Of a stretch of DNA of 64,000 nucleotides, positions 25,537 through 34,883 are shown piece after piece. A program made the translations under genes and the position numbers. The notes under the pieces are model-generated. The model did not search any database. It worked only from the letters and a program-made list of their open reading frames with translations, and was not told where the DNA came from. Each line of letters starts with the position of its first letter. Within the stretch, counting starts at the first letter, position 1. The DNA is from Cryobacterium sp. MP_M3. GTDB lineage: Bacteria; Actinomycetota; Actinomycetes; Actinomycetales; Microbacteriaceae. The DNA is taken from NCBI RefSeq assembly GCF_015752155.1, contig NZ_JADOVI010000009.1, forward strand, positions 62,001-126,000, given 5' to 3'.

Positions 25537-25626
25537 TTGACACGGGCGCGCGCCGCTACTTAGTCTGTGTACGTTCACAGAACCTCAACGGAGAGTCTTC
25601 GCTCCCCGAACTGTGCACGTTCACAG
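25537..25626 (+). promoter_or_regulatory. Promoter and two operators of the beta-galactosidase operon
   Basis: TTGACA (25537-25542) and TTAGTC (25560-25565) with a 17-base spacer form a promoter. Operator 1 CTGTGTACGTTCACAG (25565-25580) overlaps the transcription start and operator 2 CTGTGCACGTTCACAG (25611-25626) lies 46 bp downstream. Both are near-palindromes with the central CG of LacI-type sites. Confidence 0.72.
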
Positions 25627-25666
25627 AGTCGTCGCCGCACGCAATGGAAGCACGGTCAGGGAGCAC

Positions 25667-27703
25667 ATGAACTCGCGAGCAGCAACCGCCGAGAGCCAGG
25701 TCCAGGCCACCCCCTTCAGCCACGACGGCATCGCCTTCGGCTGCGACTACAACCCGGAGCAGTGGAGCCCCGAGGTCTGGGTTCAGGATGTCGCGCTCAT
25801 GCAGGAGGCCGGCGTCGACCTGGTCGCCATCAACATCTTCGGCTGGTCCCAGCTCGAGCCGAGGCCGGGGGAGTACGACTTCACCGCCCTCGACGCGGTC
25901 ATCGACCTGCTGCACGCCGGCGGCATCCGGGTGAACCTGGGCACCGGCACCTCGTCGCCGCCGCCCTGGCTGACCACGCTGCACCCCGAGATCCTCCCGA
26001 TGACGGAGGACGGCACCACCCGTTACCCCGGCGGCCGCCAGGCCTGGTGCCCGAGTTCCGCGGTGTTCCGCGAACGCGCCCTCGCCCTGGTCGAGAAGGT
26101 CGCCGAACGCTACGGCAGCCATCCGGCGATCGCGCTCTGGCATGTGTCCAACGAGCTCGGCTGCCACAACGCGCTCTGCTACTGCGATGATACCGCGGCC
26201 GCCTTCCGCGTCTGGCTGCAGGCCCGTTACGGAAACATCGACGCGTTGAACGCGGCCTGGGGCACCTCGTTCTGGAGCCAGCGCTACGGCCAGTGGAACG
26301 AGATCCTCACCCCGCGGCTCACCCTCTCCAGCCGCAACCCCGGCCAGGCCCTCGACTTCCACCGGTTCAGCTCCGACGAACTGCTCGACTACTACCGCCG
26401 GGAGGCGGCCGTGCTCCGCCGGCACAGCACCGTGCCGGTGACCACCAACTTCATGGTCGCCGCGCATATCAAGAACCTCGACTACTGGTCCTGGGCGCCC
26501 GACGTCGACGTGGTCGCCAACGACCACTATCTCGACAACCGGCTGGCCGAACCCACCACCGAACTCGCCTTCGCCGCCGACCTCACCCGCGGCCTCGCCG
26601 GCGGCGCACCCTGGCTGCTGATGGAGCACTCCACCGGGGCGGTCAATTGGCAGCCGGTCAACCTGGCCAAGACGCCGGGGGAGATGGCCCGCAACTCGCT
26701 CACCCACGTTGCCCGCGGCGCCGACGCGGTCTGCTACTTCCAGTGGCGCGCCTCGCTGCAGGGCTCGGAGAAGTTCCACTCCGCCCTGGTGCCCCACGCC
26801 GGCACCGACACCGAGCTCTGGCGCGACGTGGTCGACCTGGGCGCCGCCATCGGCCGGCTGGGCGAACTCGCCGGCACCACGGTCGTGGCGGATGCCGCGA
26901 TCATCTTCAGCTGGCAGGCGCAGTGGGCCGGCGACGGGGAATCCCGCCCGTCGCACGAGGTGCGCTACCTCGACCAGGTGCTCGCGGCCTACACCGCCCT
27001 GCACGAGCTTGGCATCACGGTCGACGTCGTCTCCCCGAATGCGGACCTCTCCGGTTACCGCCTCGTCGTCGCCCCCGCCCTCTACCTCGTCAGCGACGAG
27101 CAGGCCGCCAATCTCACCGGCTACGTCGCCGCCGGCGGCCACGCCGTCGTCACCTTCTTCAGCGGCATCGTCGACGAGGACGACCGGGTGCGCACAGGCG
27201 GTTACCCCGGCGCGTTCCGGGACCTGCTCGGCATCACCGTCGAGGAGTTCTTCCCGCTCGCGCCCGGCGGACAGCTCGCCCTCGACACCGGCGCCGCCGC
27301 GAGCCTGTGGACCGAGCGCCTCCGCCCGACCGGCGCCGAGGTGATCGCCCGTTACCTCAACGGCCCGCTGGCGGGCATCCCGGCCGTCACCCGCAACCCG
27401 CACGGCGCCGGCACCGCCTGGTACCTGGCGACCGCGCTCGAGGCCGGGGCGCTGCGCGACCTGATGCGCACGGTGGCGCAACAGGCCAGGGTGACCGCGC
27501 TCGGCCCGGAGAGCGACGGCTCGGTCGAGGTCGTCCGCCGGACCAGCGCCACCGCGAGTTACCTGTTCATCATCAATCACGGCGGCGTCGAACTCACCCT
27601 TCCGGCCGCCGGCCACGAACTCATCACCGGCGAACCGGTCGGCCGCGTCGTGCGCGTTCCGGCCGGCGCCGTTCGCGTCGTCAGAGAGGACACCGCATCA
27701 TGA
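25667..27703 (+). CDS. Beta-galactosidase, glycoside hydrolase family 42
   Basis: A 678-residue protein that begins its catalytic barrel with GCDYNPEQW near residue 25. The acid/base Glu163 lies in WHVSNELG and the nucleophile Glu320 in LLMEHSTGAVNW; both are invariant in GH42. The middle GATase-like trimerisation domain (from about residue 400) and a short C-terminal beta domain are complete. GH42 enzymes release galactose from small beta-galactosides in the cytosol. Cysteines at CHNALCYC match the family's zinc cluster. The ATG at 25667 follows AGGGAG. The stop overlaps the first permease (ATGA), so enzyme and importer are made together. Confidence 0.93.
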   Translation: MNSRAATAESQVQATPFSHDGIAFGCDYNPEQWSPEVWVQDVALMQEAGVDLVAINIFGWSQLEPRPGEYDFTALDAVIDLLHAGGIRVNLGTGTSSPPPWLTTLHPEILPMTEDGTTRYPGGRQAWCPSSAVFRERALALVEKVAERYGSHPAIALWHVSNELGCHNALCYCDDTAAAFRVWLQARYGNIDALNAAWGTSFWSQRYGQWNEILTPRLTLSSRNPGQALDFHRFSSDELLDYYRREAAVLRRHSTVPVTTNFMVAAHIKNLDYWSWAPDVDVVANDHYLDNRLAEPTTELAFAADLTRGLAGGAPWLLMEHSTGAVNWQPVNLAKTPGEMARNSLTHVARGADAVCYFQWRASLQGSEKFHSALVPHAGTDTELWRDVVDLGAAIGRLGELAGTTVVADAAIIFSWQAQWAGDGESRPSHEVRYLDQVLAAYTALHELGITVDVVSPNADLSGYRLVVAPALYLVSDEQAANLTGYVAAGGHAVVTFFSGIVDEDDRVRTGGYPGAFRDLLGITVEEFFPLAPGGQLALDTGAAASLWTERLRPTGAEVIARYLNGPLAGIPAVTRNPHGAGTAWYLATALEAGALRDLMRTVAQQARVTALGPESDGSVEVVRRTSATASYLFIINHGGVELTLPAAGHELITGEPVGRVVRVPAGAVRVVREDTAS

Positions 27704-28656
27704 GCGCACCCGCCGCTTCACTCACGGATGCCCCGGGCAGAGCCGCCCGGCCATCCAAATCCAGGGACAGGAAGCCACGCGCGCCGAAGGTGCGGGTGCA
27801 GCACACCGGGGCGATCCTCGCCTTCGTGCTCCCGTTCGGCATCCTGTTCGGACTGTTCTACCTGGTGCCCATCGGCTACGCGATCTACGAATCGCTCCTG
27901 GTGATCAAGCGCGAGGGCACCTTCGGCGCCGCCACGGAGGTGTTCGGCGGATTCAGCCAGTACATCCTGGTCTTCCAGAACGGGCCGTTCTGGCAGTCGA
28001 TCGGCCGGGTGCTCATGTTCGGCGTCGTGCAGGTTCCGATCATGCTCGGCCTGGCGCTTCTGTTCGCCCTGCTGCTCGACTCGCCGCTGCTGCGCGGCAA
28101 GCGCTTCTTCCGGCTCGCCTTCTTCGTGCCCTACGCGGTGCCGGGCGTCATCGCGGCGATCATGTGGGGCTACCTCTACTCGCCCAACCTGTCGCCGTTC
28201 AGTGCGGTCACCGAGAACGTCAACTTCCTCTCGGCCGACCTCGTGCTGTGGTCGATCGCGAACGTCGTCACCTGGGTCTACGTGGGCTACAACATGCTCA
28301 TCATCTACTCCGCGCTGCTCGCCATCCCCACCGAGCTCTACGAGGCCGCCCGCCTCGACGGGGCCGGCCAGATGCGGATCGCCTGGTCGGTGAAGATCCC
28401 CCTGATCATGCCGGCGATCGTGCTCACCGCGATCTTCTCGATCATCGGCACCCTGCAGCTGCTCGCCGAACCGCAGGTGTTCCGCAGCTTCAGCTCGGCG
28501 GTGACCAGCACGTTCACCCCGAACCTCACCGTCTACACGACCTCGTCCATTCCGAACGTGAACCTCGCGGCGGCGTTCTCGGTCGTGTTGGCCGTGGCCA
28601 CGTTCATCCTGTCCTTCACATTCCTGAAGTTCACCCAGCGGAAGGAAGCCAAGTGA
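27700..28656 (+). CDS. Galactoside ABC transporter permease 1
   Basis: A 318-residue inner-membrane permease of the sugar type. A basic N-terminal tail is followed by six segments (first at about 45-65, FVLPFGILFGLFYLVPIGYA). The EAA loop YEAARLDGAGQMRIAW lies near residue 215-230. It should pair with the next gene product. ATG overlaps the GH42 stop, and its own stop overlaps the GTG of the second permease. Confidence 0.9.
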   Translation: MSAPAASLTDAPGRAARPSKSRDRKPRAPKVRVQHTGAILAFVLPFGILFGLFYLVPIGYAIYESLLVIKREGTFGAATEVFGGFSQYILVFQNGPFWQSIGRVLMFGVVQVPIMLGLALLFALLLDSPLLRGKRFFRLAFFVPYAVPGVIAAIMWGYLYSPNLSPFSAVTENVNFLSADLVLWSIANVVTWVYVGYNMLIIYSALLAIPTELYEAARLDGAGQMRIAWSVKIPLIMPAIVLTAIFSIIGTLQLLAEPQVFRSFSSAVTSTFTPNLTVYTTSSIPNVNLAAAFSVVLAVATFILSFTFLKFTQRKEAK

Positions 28657-29576
28657 GCACCATGATCCCCGCGCCCGCGCAGCCCGCGCGCGGCATCCGC
28701 CCGGCGCAGTCGAAGACACCGAAGGCTCCGCTCGCGCAGCGGGAGAGCCCGTTCGCCCGCGGCGGCGCCCTGATCGTGATGGGCGTCTTCACCCTCTACT
28801 TCCTGGTGCCGATCTGGTGGCTGCTGGTGGCGGCGTCGAAGAACCGTTCCCAGTTCAACACCACGAACCCGCTCTGGTTCGCCGACTTCTCCCTGTTCGA
28901 GAACATCGGCAACCTGGTCGCCTACCGTGACGGCGTCTACCTCAAGTGGATGCTCAACAGCGCCCTCTACGCGGGCGGCGGCGCGGCCATCGGCACCATC
29001 ATCGCCGGGATGTGCGGTTACGCGCTCGCCAAGTACCGCTTCCCGGGCCGCGAACTCATCTTCAACGTCGTCCTCGGCGGGGTACTCGTGCCCGCCACCG
29101 CCCTGGCGCTGCCCCTGTTCCTGATCTTCTCCCAGATCAGCCTCACCAACACGTTCTGGTCGGTGTTCCTGCCGAGCCTGGTCAGCCCGTTCGGGGTCTA
29201 CCTCGCCCGCATCTACGCCTCGGCCAGCGTGCCCGACGAGCTGATCGAAGCCGCCCGCCTCGACGGGGCCGGCGAGGTGCGCACCTTCTTCACCGTCTCG
29301 GTGCGGATGATGGTGCCCGCCCTGGTCACCGTCTTCCTGTTCCAATTCGTCGCCATCTGGAACAACTTCTTCCTGCCCCTGATCATGCTGCGGGACGAGA
29401 CCCTGTTCCCGGTCACGCTCGGTCTCTACGCCTGGAACTCCCAAGTGAACCAGATCCCCGTGCTGCGCGACTACGTGCTGATCGGCGCCCTGCTGTCGAT
29501 CATCCCGCTGATCATCATCTTCCTTCTCCTCCAGCGCTTCTGGCGAAACGGCCTCAGCGCCGGTTCGGTCAAGTAG
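28653..29576 (+). CDS. Galactoside ABC transporter permease 2
   Basis: A 307-residue permease starting at GTG 28653 inside the overlap GTGA; ATG 28662 is a possible alternative. Six membrane segments start at about residue 40, and the EAA loop IEAARLDGAGEVRTFF lies near residues 198-213. It closes the permease pair of the galactoside importer. As with the other sugar operon in this window no ATPase gene is nearby. Confidence 0.9.
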   Translation: MSTMIPAPAQPARGIRPAQSKTPKAPLAQRESPFARGGALIVMGVFTLYFLVPIWWLLVAASKNRSQFNTTNPLWFADFSLFENIGNLVAYRDGVYLKWMLNSALYAGGGAAIGTIIAGMCGYALAKYRFPGRELIFNVVLGGVLVPATALALPLFLIFSQISLTNTFWSVFLPSLVSPFGVYLARIYASASVPDELIEAARLDGAGEVRTFFTVSVRMMVPALVTVFLFQFVAIWNNFFLPLIMLRDETLFPVTLGLYAWNSQVNQIPVLRDYVLIGALLSIIPLIIIFLLLQRFWRNGLSAGSVK

Positions 29577-29670
29577 CCCTAAGCCGCACCTCCCGCAACA
29601 CCCGCACCGCAGCAGTATCCGCGTGGACAGCCCAGGCGGATTCCTCCCCCCAAGAGAAAAGAAGAACAGA

Positions 29671-30996
29671 ATGCGAATGAAGAAGAGAGCAGTCGCCGTC
29701 GCCTTGCTCACGGCGGCCACCGTGGCCCTCACGGGCTGCGCCACCTCCGGCTCCACCGGCACCGACGCCGCAGCCTGCGCCCCGTCCAAGGGCAAGGTCG
29801 ACCTGACCTTCACCACCTGGATTCCCGGCATGGAAGACACCGTCGCGGTGTGGAACAAGGCCAACCCTGACATCCAGGTCAAAGTGCAGACCGGCCCCAA
29901 CGGCAACGGCGGCACCTACCAGAACTTCTTCAACCAGCTCAAAGCAGGCAACGCGCCCGACCTCGGCCAGATCGAATACGACGCGCTGCCGAACTTCCGG
30001 GTGCAGGACGGCCTGACCGACCTGGCCGCCTGCGACGGCGTGCTCGACGCGAAGAGCGACTTCGTCGACTGGACCTGGGGACAGGTGAACTTCGGCGAGG
30101 ACAAGTCGGTCTACGCCATCCCGCAGGACGCCGGCCCCATGGCCATGTTCTACCGGGCCGACCTGTTCAAGGCGAACAACATCGCGATCCCGACCACCTG
30201 GGCCGAATACACCACCGCGGCGGAGAAGATTCGGGCCACCGGCGGCTACATCACCAACTTCTCGCAGAGCGACATCAACCAGTTCGCCGGATTCGTCTGG
30301 CAGGCCGGCGGTAAGTGGTTCAAGAACGACGGTGACAAGTGGACCGTTGACCTGACCGACCCGACCACGACCAAGGTGGCCGCCTACTGGCAGGACCTGA
30401 TCGACCGGGACCTCGTCTCGACGAACCCGCCGTGGACCGATGAGTGGAACAACGCCTACAACTCCGGCAGCGACTGGACCTGGAACTCCGCAGCCTGGGG
30501 TGCCAACTCCATCGCCAGCGGCGCCCCGGACACCGCGGGCAAGTGGGCCGTCGCCCAGTCCCCGCAGTGGAAGGCCGGCGACAAGGCCAGCGGCAACTGG
30601 GGTGGCTCGTCCACCGCTGTCTTCAAGGGTTCCAAGCACCCCTACGAGGCCGCGAAGTTCGCGCTGTGGCTGAACACCTCCGCCGAGTCGCTCACGATGC
30701 TGAACAAGTCCGCCAACCTCTACCCGGCGGCCAAGTCCGGCCTCGACCTGCCCGCGCTCAAGGAGGGCGTGCCGTTCTACGGCGACCAGGCGATCTACGA
30801 CGAGTTCGCGATCGCATCCGCCCAGGTCTCCCCGGACTTCGTCTGGGGCCCGACCATGACCCAGACCTACAATGATGTCTCAGACGGTTTCAAGGCTGCG
30901 GTCAGCGGCAAGGGAACCCTCGACGAAGCGTTGAAGGTCGGCCAGGCCAACACGATCGCGGCCATGACGGCGCAGTCGATCCCGGTCAACAAGTAG
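29671..30996 (+). CDS. Galactoside ABC transporter substrate-binding lipoprotein
   Basis: A 441-residue solute-binding protein with a lipoprotein signal (MRMKKRAVAVALL...TGC, Cys23). The mature part begins with LTFTTWIPGMEDTVAVWNK and has FNQLKAGNAPDLGQIEYDAL, typical for oligosaccharide-binding proteins of the family 1 type. It is placed after the permeases, an order opposite to the other sugar operon here. The ATG at 29671 follows AGAAAAGAAG. A strong hairpin lies 19 bases after the stop, so the alpha-galactosidase that follows is probably transcribed separately or by read-through. Confidence 0.9.
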   Translation: MRMKKRAVAVALLTAATVALTGCATSGSTGTDAAACAPSKGKVDLTFTTWIPGMEDTVAVWNKANPDIQVKVQTGPNGNGGTYQNFFNQLKAGNAPDLGQIEYDALPNFRVQDGLTDLAACDGVLDAKSDFVDWTWGQVNFGEDKSVYAIPQDAGPMAMFYRADLFKANNIAIPTTWAEYTTAAEKIRATGGYITNFSQSDINQFAGFVWQAGGKWFKNDGDKWTVDLTDPTTTKVAAYWQDLIDRDLVSTNPPWTDEWNNAYNSGSDWTWNSAAWGANSIASGAPDTAGKWAVAQSPQWKAGDKASGNWGGSSTAVFKGSKHPYEAAKFALWLNTSAESLTMLNKSANLYPAAKSGLDLPALKEGVPFYGDQAIYDEFAIASAQVSPDFVWGPTMTQTYNDVSDGFKAAVSGKGTLDEALKVGQANTIAAMTAQSIPVNK

Positions 30997-31015
30997 CAGT
31001 CGCACGACCCTGAGT

Positions 31016-31048
31016 CGGGGTGGCCGGTCCTCGCGGCCGGCCACCCCG
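31016..31048 (+). terminator. Hairpin terminator after the binding-protein gene
   Basis: A perfect 12-bp GC-rich stem (31016-31027 with 31037-31048) encloses a 9-nt loop 19 bases past the stop. Confidence 0.72.
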
Positions 31049-31151
31049 GCTCGTTCTACGAGGGCCGCCAGTGCCACGAGCCTGGCCGGTTCCATGCTTT
31101 CCATGATTTTCACTCTGTTCCCGCACCGACGACCAGTTAGCAGCAGACCAC

Positions 31152-33326
31152 GTGAGCACCCCCGCCCCGACATCAGCCGCGTCGGGTGCCCCGTCGATGG
31201 TTCACCACCTCCGTGCCGCGGGCACCGGCTTCGTGCTGGATGCCCGCGGCCCGGGCGTTCCCGTCATCGTGCACTGGGGTGGCGACCTCGGCGCGCTCTC
31301 CGGCGCCGAGCTGGCCGTGCTCGCCGATTCGGCGGTGCCGGCCATCCCGCCGAGCTCGGTCGACATCCCGCTCCGGCTGTCGCTTCTGCCCACAGCCATG
31401 GAGGGCTGGAGCGGCCGCCCCGGGCTCACCGGGTTCCGGGTCGGCGACGGCACGCGCCCGCTCGACCTCCGCCTCGACCTGGTGCGCCCGGCCGGCCAGC
31501 TCGCCCTGGCCGTGCTGCTGACGGATGCCGCCGCCGGACTCGACCTGCGCACCGACCTCGAACTCACAACGCAGGGTGTGCTGCGGGTGCGGCACACCCT
31601 CACCAACACCGGCGGGTCGGCCTTCGAACTCGGCTCGCTCGACGTCACCCTGCCGGTGCCCGACCGCGCCGCGGAACTGCTCGACTTCACCGGGCTGTGG
31701 AGCCACGAACGCCGGCCGCAACGCGGCATCCTGGGCCAGGGAGTGTGGAGCCGCGAGTCACGGCACGGCCGCCCCGGCCACGACGACGCGTTCCTCACCA
31801 TCGCCGGCACCCCCGGGTTCGGCTTCCGCGCCGGCGAGGTGTGGGCCACCCACCTGGCCTGGAGCGGCGACAAGCACACCTGGGCCGAGCGGAGCCCGCT
31901 GGGCGCGGCCACGCTCGGCAGCGGCGAGCTGCTCGCGCCGGGGGAAGTGAGCCTGGCCGCGGGGGAGAGCTACTCCTCTCCGTGGACCGTGGCCGTGTAC
32001 TCGGCTGCCGGGCTGGACGGGCTGTCGGCCAGGCTGCATCCGTGGATCCGTTCCTGGTCCACGCTCCGGGCTGCCGGAGCGGCCGGCGACCCGGCCGGCC
32101 GCCCGGTCGTGCTGAACACCTGGGAGGCGGTCTACTTCGACCACGACCTGCCCACGCTGAGCCGCCTCGCCGAGGTGGCCGCGCGGGTCGGCGTCGAACG
32201 GTTCGTGCTCGACGACGGCTGGTTCACCGGCCGGTCCGACGACCGGCGCGCGCTCGGCGACTGGTTCGTCGACCCGGCCACCTGGCCGGAGGGGCTGCAC
32301 CCGCTGATCGACCATGTGCTCGGGGCCGGCCTCGACTTCGGCCTCTGGGTGGAACCCGAGATGGTGAGCCTGGACTCCGACCTGGCCCGGCGGCATCCGG
32401 ACTGGGTGCTCGGCACCGACGGCTCGCCGACCTGGCGGTTCCAGCGGGTGCTCGACCTCGACAACCCGGATGCCTTCGCCTGGCTCTTCGCCCGGCTGGA
32501 CGCCCTCCTCACCGAGTACCCGATCAGCTACCTGAAATGGGACCACAACCGCGACCTGCTGGCCGGCTCGGCGCACCGGCAGACGGCCGCCCTCTACCGG
32601 CTGATCGACGCCGTGCGGGCCGCGCACCCCCAGGTGGAGATCGAATCCTGCGCGTCGGGCGGCGCCCGGATCGACCTCGGCATCCTCGAACGGGTTGACC
32701 GGGTCTGGACCAGCGACACCAACGACCCGCTCGAACGGCAGCTGATCCAGCGCTACACGGGCGTGCTCGTGCCGCCGGAATACCTCGGCGGGCACCTCGG
32801 CGCGGCGACCGCGCACACCACCGGGCGCACCGCCGACCTCGGGTTCCGGCTCGCCACCGCACTGTTCGGCAGCGCCGGCATCGAGTGGAATCTCACCGAG
32901 GCGAGCGAGGCCGAGCTCGACGCGATCGCGGACTGGGTCGCCCGGTACAAGGCGCTCCGCCCGCTCCTGCACTCCGGAACGGTCGTGCACGCCGACCCGA
33001 GCGACCCGGCGCTCGAACTGCACGGCGTCGTCTCGGCCGACCGCTCCACGGGGGTGTTCGCCTACGTGGCGCTGGCCGCCGCGCGCGCCGCCCTGCCCGC
33101 GCCGCTCCGATTCCCGGGCCTCGACCCTGACCGGAGCTACCGGGTGGCCCCGCTCACCCTCGGCGGCGCCCCGCGCACGGTGCAGGATGCCCCGCCGGGC
33201 TGGCTCGCGGCCGGCGGCATCACCCTGCCCGGCTCAGTGCTCGCGGTCATCGGACTGCCCGCGCCGTTGCTCTCCCCGGAGCAGGCCGCGCTCTACACGG
33301 TCGACCTGGTACCCGCGCCGCACTAG
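31152..33326 (+). CDS. Alpha-galactosidase, glycoside hydrolase family 36
   Basis: A 724-residue protein with the GH36 layout: N-terminal beta-supersandwich (about 1-300), central barrel (about 310-640) and a small C-terminal beta domain. The nucleophile Asp464 lies in YLKWDHNRD and the acid/base Asp522 in WTSDTND, with CASGGARIDLGIL between them. These enzymes release terminal alpha-galactose from raffinose- or melibiose-type sugars in the cytosol. Together with the GH42 gene it suggests that the locus handles mixed alpha/beta galactosides. The start is GTG 31152; the 100 bases before it hold no clear ribosome site or promoter. Confidence 0.92.
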   Translation: MSTPAPTSAASGAPSMVHHLRAAGTGFVLDARGPGVPVIVHWGGDLGALSGAELAVLADSAVPAIPPSSVDIPLRLSLLPTAMEGWSGRPGLTGFRVGDGTRPLDLRLDLVRPAGQLALAVLLTDAAAGLDLRTDLELTTQGVLRVRHTLTNTGGSAFELGSLDVTLPVPDRAAELLDFTGLWSHERRPQRGILGQGVWSRESRHGRPGHDDAFLTIAGTPGFGFRAGEVWATHLAWSGDKHTWAERSPLGAATLGSGELLAPGEVSLAAGESYSSPWTVAVYSAAGLDGLSARLHPWIRSWSTLRAAGAAGDPAGRPVVLNTWEAVYFDHDLPTLSRLAEVAARVGVERFVLDDGWFTGRSDDRRALGDWFVDPATWPEGLHPLIDHVLGAGLDFGLWVEPEMVSLDSDLARRHPDWVLGTDGSPTWRFQRVLDLDNPDAFAWLFARLDALLTEYPISYLKWDHNRDLLAGSAHRQTAALYRLIDAVRAAHPQVEIESCASGGARIDLGILERVDRVWTSDTNDPLERQLIQRYTGVLVPPEYLGGHLGAATAHTTGRTADLGFRLATALFGSAGIEWNLTEASEAELDAIADWVARYKALRPLLHSGTVVHADPSDPALELHGVVSADRSTGVFAYVALAAARAALPAPLRFPGLDPDRSYRVAPLTLGGAPRTVQDAPPGWLAAGGITLPGSVLAVIGLPAPLLSPEQAALYTVDLVPAPH

Positions 33327-33392
33327 CCCGAGCCCCGAGCCCCGGGCCCCGAGCCTCGCCCCCCGTGCCTCGCCCCCCGTGCCCCGCGCCGC

Positions 33393-33464
33393 GCCGAGAT
33401 CCACCTTTTCGGTCGAGCCTGACCGGTGCGCGGGTCGGTCTCGACCGAAAGGGTGGATCTCGGC
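33393..33464. repeat. 72-bp palindromic element, family B copy 2
   Basis: Arms of 25 bp (33393-33417 and 33440-33464, one mismatch that is G-T compatible) enclose a 22-bp centre. The arm begins GCCGAGATCCACC. The reverse complement of the centre matches the centre of the copy at 9521-9592 at most positions, so the copies are related along their whole length. Confidence 0.85.
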
Positions 33465-33488
33465 GGGGGAGTCGCCTGGCGAGCCCGC

Positions 33489-33528
33489 ATCGCGGGCATC
33501 GCGGGCATCGCGGGCATCGCGGGCGCCA
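33489..33528. repeat. 9-bp tandem repeat (GCGGGCATC)
   Basis: About four units of GCGGGCATC follow palindrome B copy 2 in the gap between the convergent alpha-galactosidase and alcohol dehydrogenase genes. The same gap (33327-33613) also has short CCCCGAGCC and GCCTCGCCCCCCGT repeats just after the galactosidase stop, and no gene. Confidence 0.75.
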
Positions 33529-33560
33529 CGGGCGCCGCGCGCACCGCGCACCGGGCAGCA

Positions 33561-33596
33561 CGGCGCCGCCCGGGGGAACCCACCCGGACGGCGCCG
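33561..33596. terminator. Bidirectional hairpin between convergent genes
   Basis: A 14-bp stem with one mismatch pairs 33561-33574 with 33583-33596 (CGGCGCCG ends). It lies 18 bases from the alcohol dehydrogenase stop on the minus strand. Confidence 0.6.
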
Positions 33597-33613
33597 CTCA
33601 CGCTGAACGCCGG

Positions 33614-34687
33614 CTAGTAGGTGATCACCACGCGGCCGTCGATCTTGCCGTGCTTCATCTCGTCGAAGATGTCGTTGATCTCGTCGAGGCCGCGGGTGGT
33701 CACGGTCGGGTGGATCAGGCCGCGGGTGAAGAAGTCCAGCGCCTCGGCCATGTCCTTGCGGGTGCCCACGATCGAGCCTCGGATCGTCAGCCCCTTGAGC
33801 ACGATGTCGAAGATCGGCGCCGGGAAGTCGCCCGGCGGCAGCCCGTTGAAGACGATCGTCCCGCCGCGACGCACCTCCCCGATCGCGTGCGCGAACGCCC
33901 GCGGGTGCACGGCCGTGACGAGCACGGCGTGGGCTCCGCCGGTCTCCCTCTGGATGACCTCGATCGGGTCCTCGTTCATCGCGTTCACGGTCAGTTCCGC
34001 GCCGTGCAGGCGGGCCAGGGCGAGTTTGTCGTCGGCCACGTCCACGGCGACGACCCGGAGGCCCATCGCCTTCGCGTACTGCACGGCCAGGTGGCCGAGC
34101 CCGCCGATGCCGGAGATGACGACCCATTGGCCCGGCTTGGCCTCCGTCATCTTGAGTCCCTTGTAGACGGTGACGCCCGCGCAGAGAACCGGGGCGACGG
34201 CGACCAGGTCCATGCCCTCCGGGATGCGCACGGCGAAGCGGGAGTCGACCAGCATGTACTGGCCGAACGACCCGTCCACGCTGTAGCCGCCGTTCTGCTG
34301 CTGTTCGCACAGAGTTTCCCAGCCGGTCTGGCAGTACTCGCAGCTGCCGCACGCCGACCAGAGCCAGGCGTTCCCGACGACGTCGCCGACGGCGAGGTCG
34401 GTGACGCCCTCGCCGAGGCCGACGACCGTGCCGACGCCTTCGTGGCCGGGGATGAACGGCGGGCTGGGCTTGACCGGCCAGTCGCCCTCGACCGCGTGCA
34501 GGTCGGTGTGGCAGACGCCGGTGCTGATGAGTTTCACGAGGGCCTGGCCGGGCCCGGGTGTGGGAATCCGGACATCCTCGATGGCCAGATCGTGGCCGAA
34601 GGTCCTGACCACGGCGGCCTGCATGGTCGTGGTGGTTCCCGGCGTCTCGCGGCCGGTGTCGCGGGTGGTCGTTTCAGTCAATGTCAT
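33614..34687 (-). CDS. adhP: Zinc-dependent alcohol dehydrogenase (AdhP type)
   Basis: A 357-residue medium-chain dehydrogenase. Catalytic zinc ligands are Cys59 (GVCHTDLHA), His82 (PGHEGVG) and a Cys in VLCAGVTV; the structural zinc is held by Cys113, Cys116, Cys119 and Cys127. The cofactor motif is GIGGLGHLA, and the following VVAVDVAD has an Asp that favours NAD+ over NADP+. It interconverts ethanol-like primary alcohols and aldehydes. The ATG at 34687 has AGGGAG about 9 bases upstream; the longer frame is discarded because it has no family similarity. The ~20 residues before MQAAVVR are a Thr-rich extension. Confidence 0.92.
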   Translation of the reverse strand: MTLTETTTRDTGRETPGTTTTMQAAVVRTFGHDLAIEDVRIPTPGPGQALVKLISTGVCHTDLHAVEGDWPVKPSPPFIPGHEGVGTVVGLGEGVTDLAVGDVVGNAWLWSACGSCEYCQTGWETLCEQQQNGGYSVDGSFGQYMLVDSRFAVRIPEGMDLVAVAPVLCAGVTVYKGLKMTEAKPGQWVVISGIGGLGHLAVQYAKAMGLRVVAVDVADDKLALARLHGAELTVNAMNEDPIEVIQRETGGAHAVLVTAVHPRAFAHAIGEVRRGGTIVFNGLPPGDFPAPIFDIVLKGLTIRGSIVGTRKDMAEALDFFTRGLIHPTVTTRGLDEINDIFDEMKHGKIDGRVVITY

Positions 34688-34883
34688 TGCTTCACTCCCT
34701 AGTACGAACGTCATCGTCCGTGGTCCGAGGCTAGGTCGAGGTGCGTTGCGCGGGCTTGCGTGCAACGTTGCGCGCACCGTCGCGGGTCCTGCTGCGGTCG
34801 TGGGAGGGCACGTCGCACAGTCTGTGGATGATCCGTCCAATGATTCGGGTCGTAGCGCCCGCTAGATTCGGGAAGACCCACCC

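Noticed and set aside
25556..27616. 686-codon minus-strand ORF opposite the GH42 gene
   Set aside because: It mirrors the codon structure of the beta-galactosidase and has no recognisable motif.
26293..27699. Upstream part of the long frame leading into permease 1
   Set aside because: It is the +1 shadow of the GH42 gene; the permease starts at 27700.
33489..33528. Possible CRISPR-like array
   Set aside because: Units are 9 bp without spacers; this is a simple tandem repeat.
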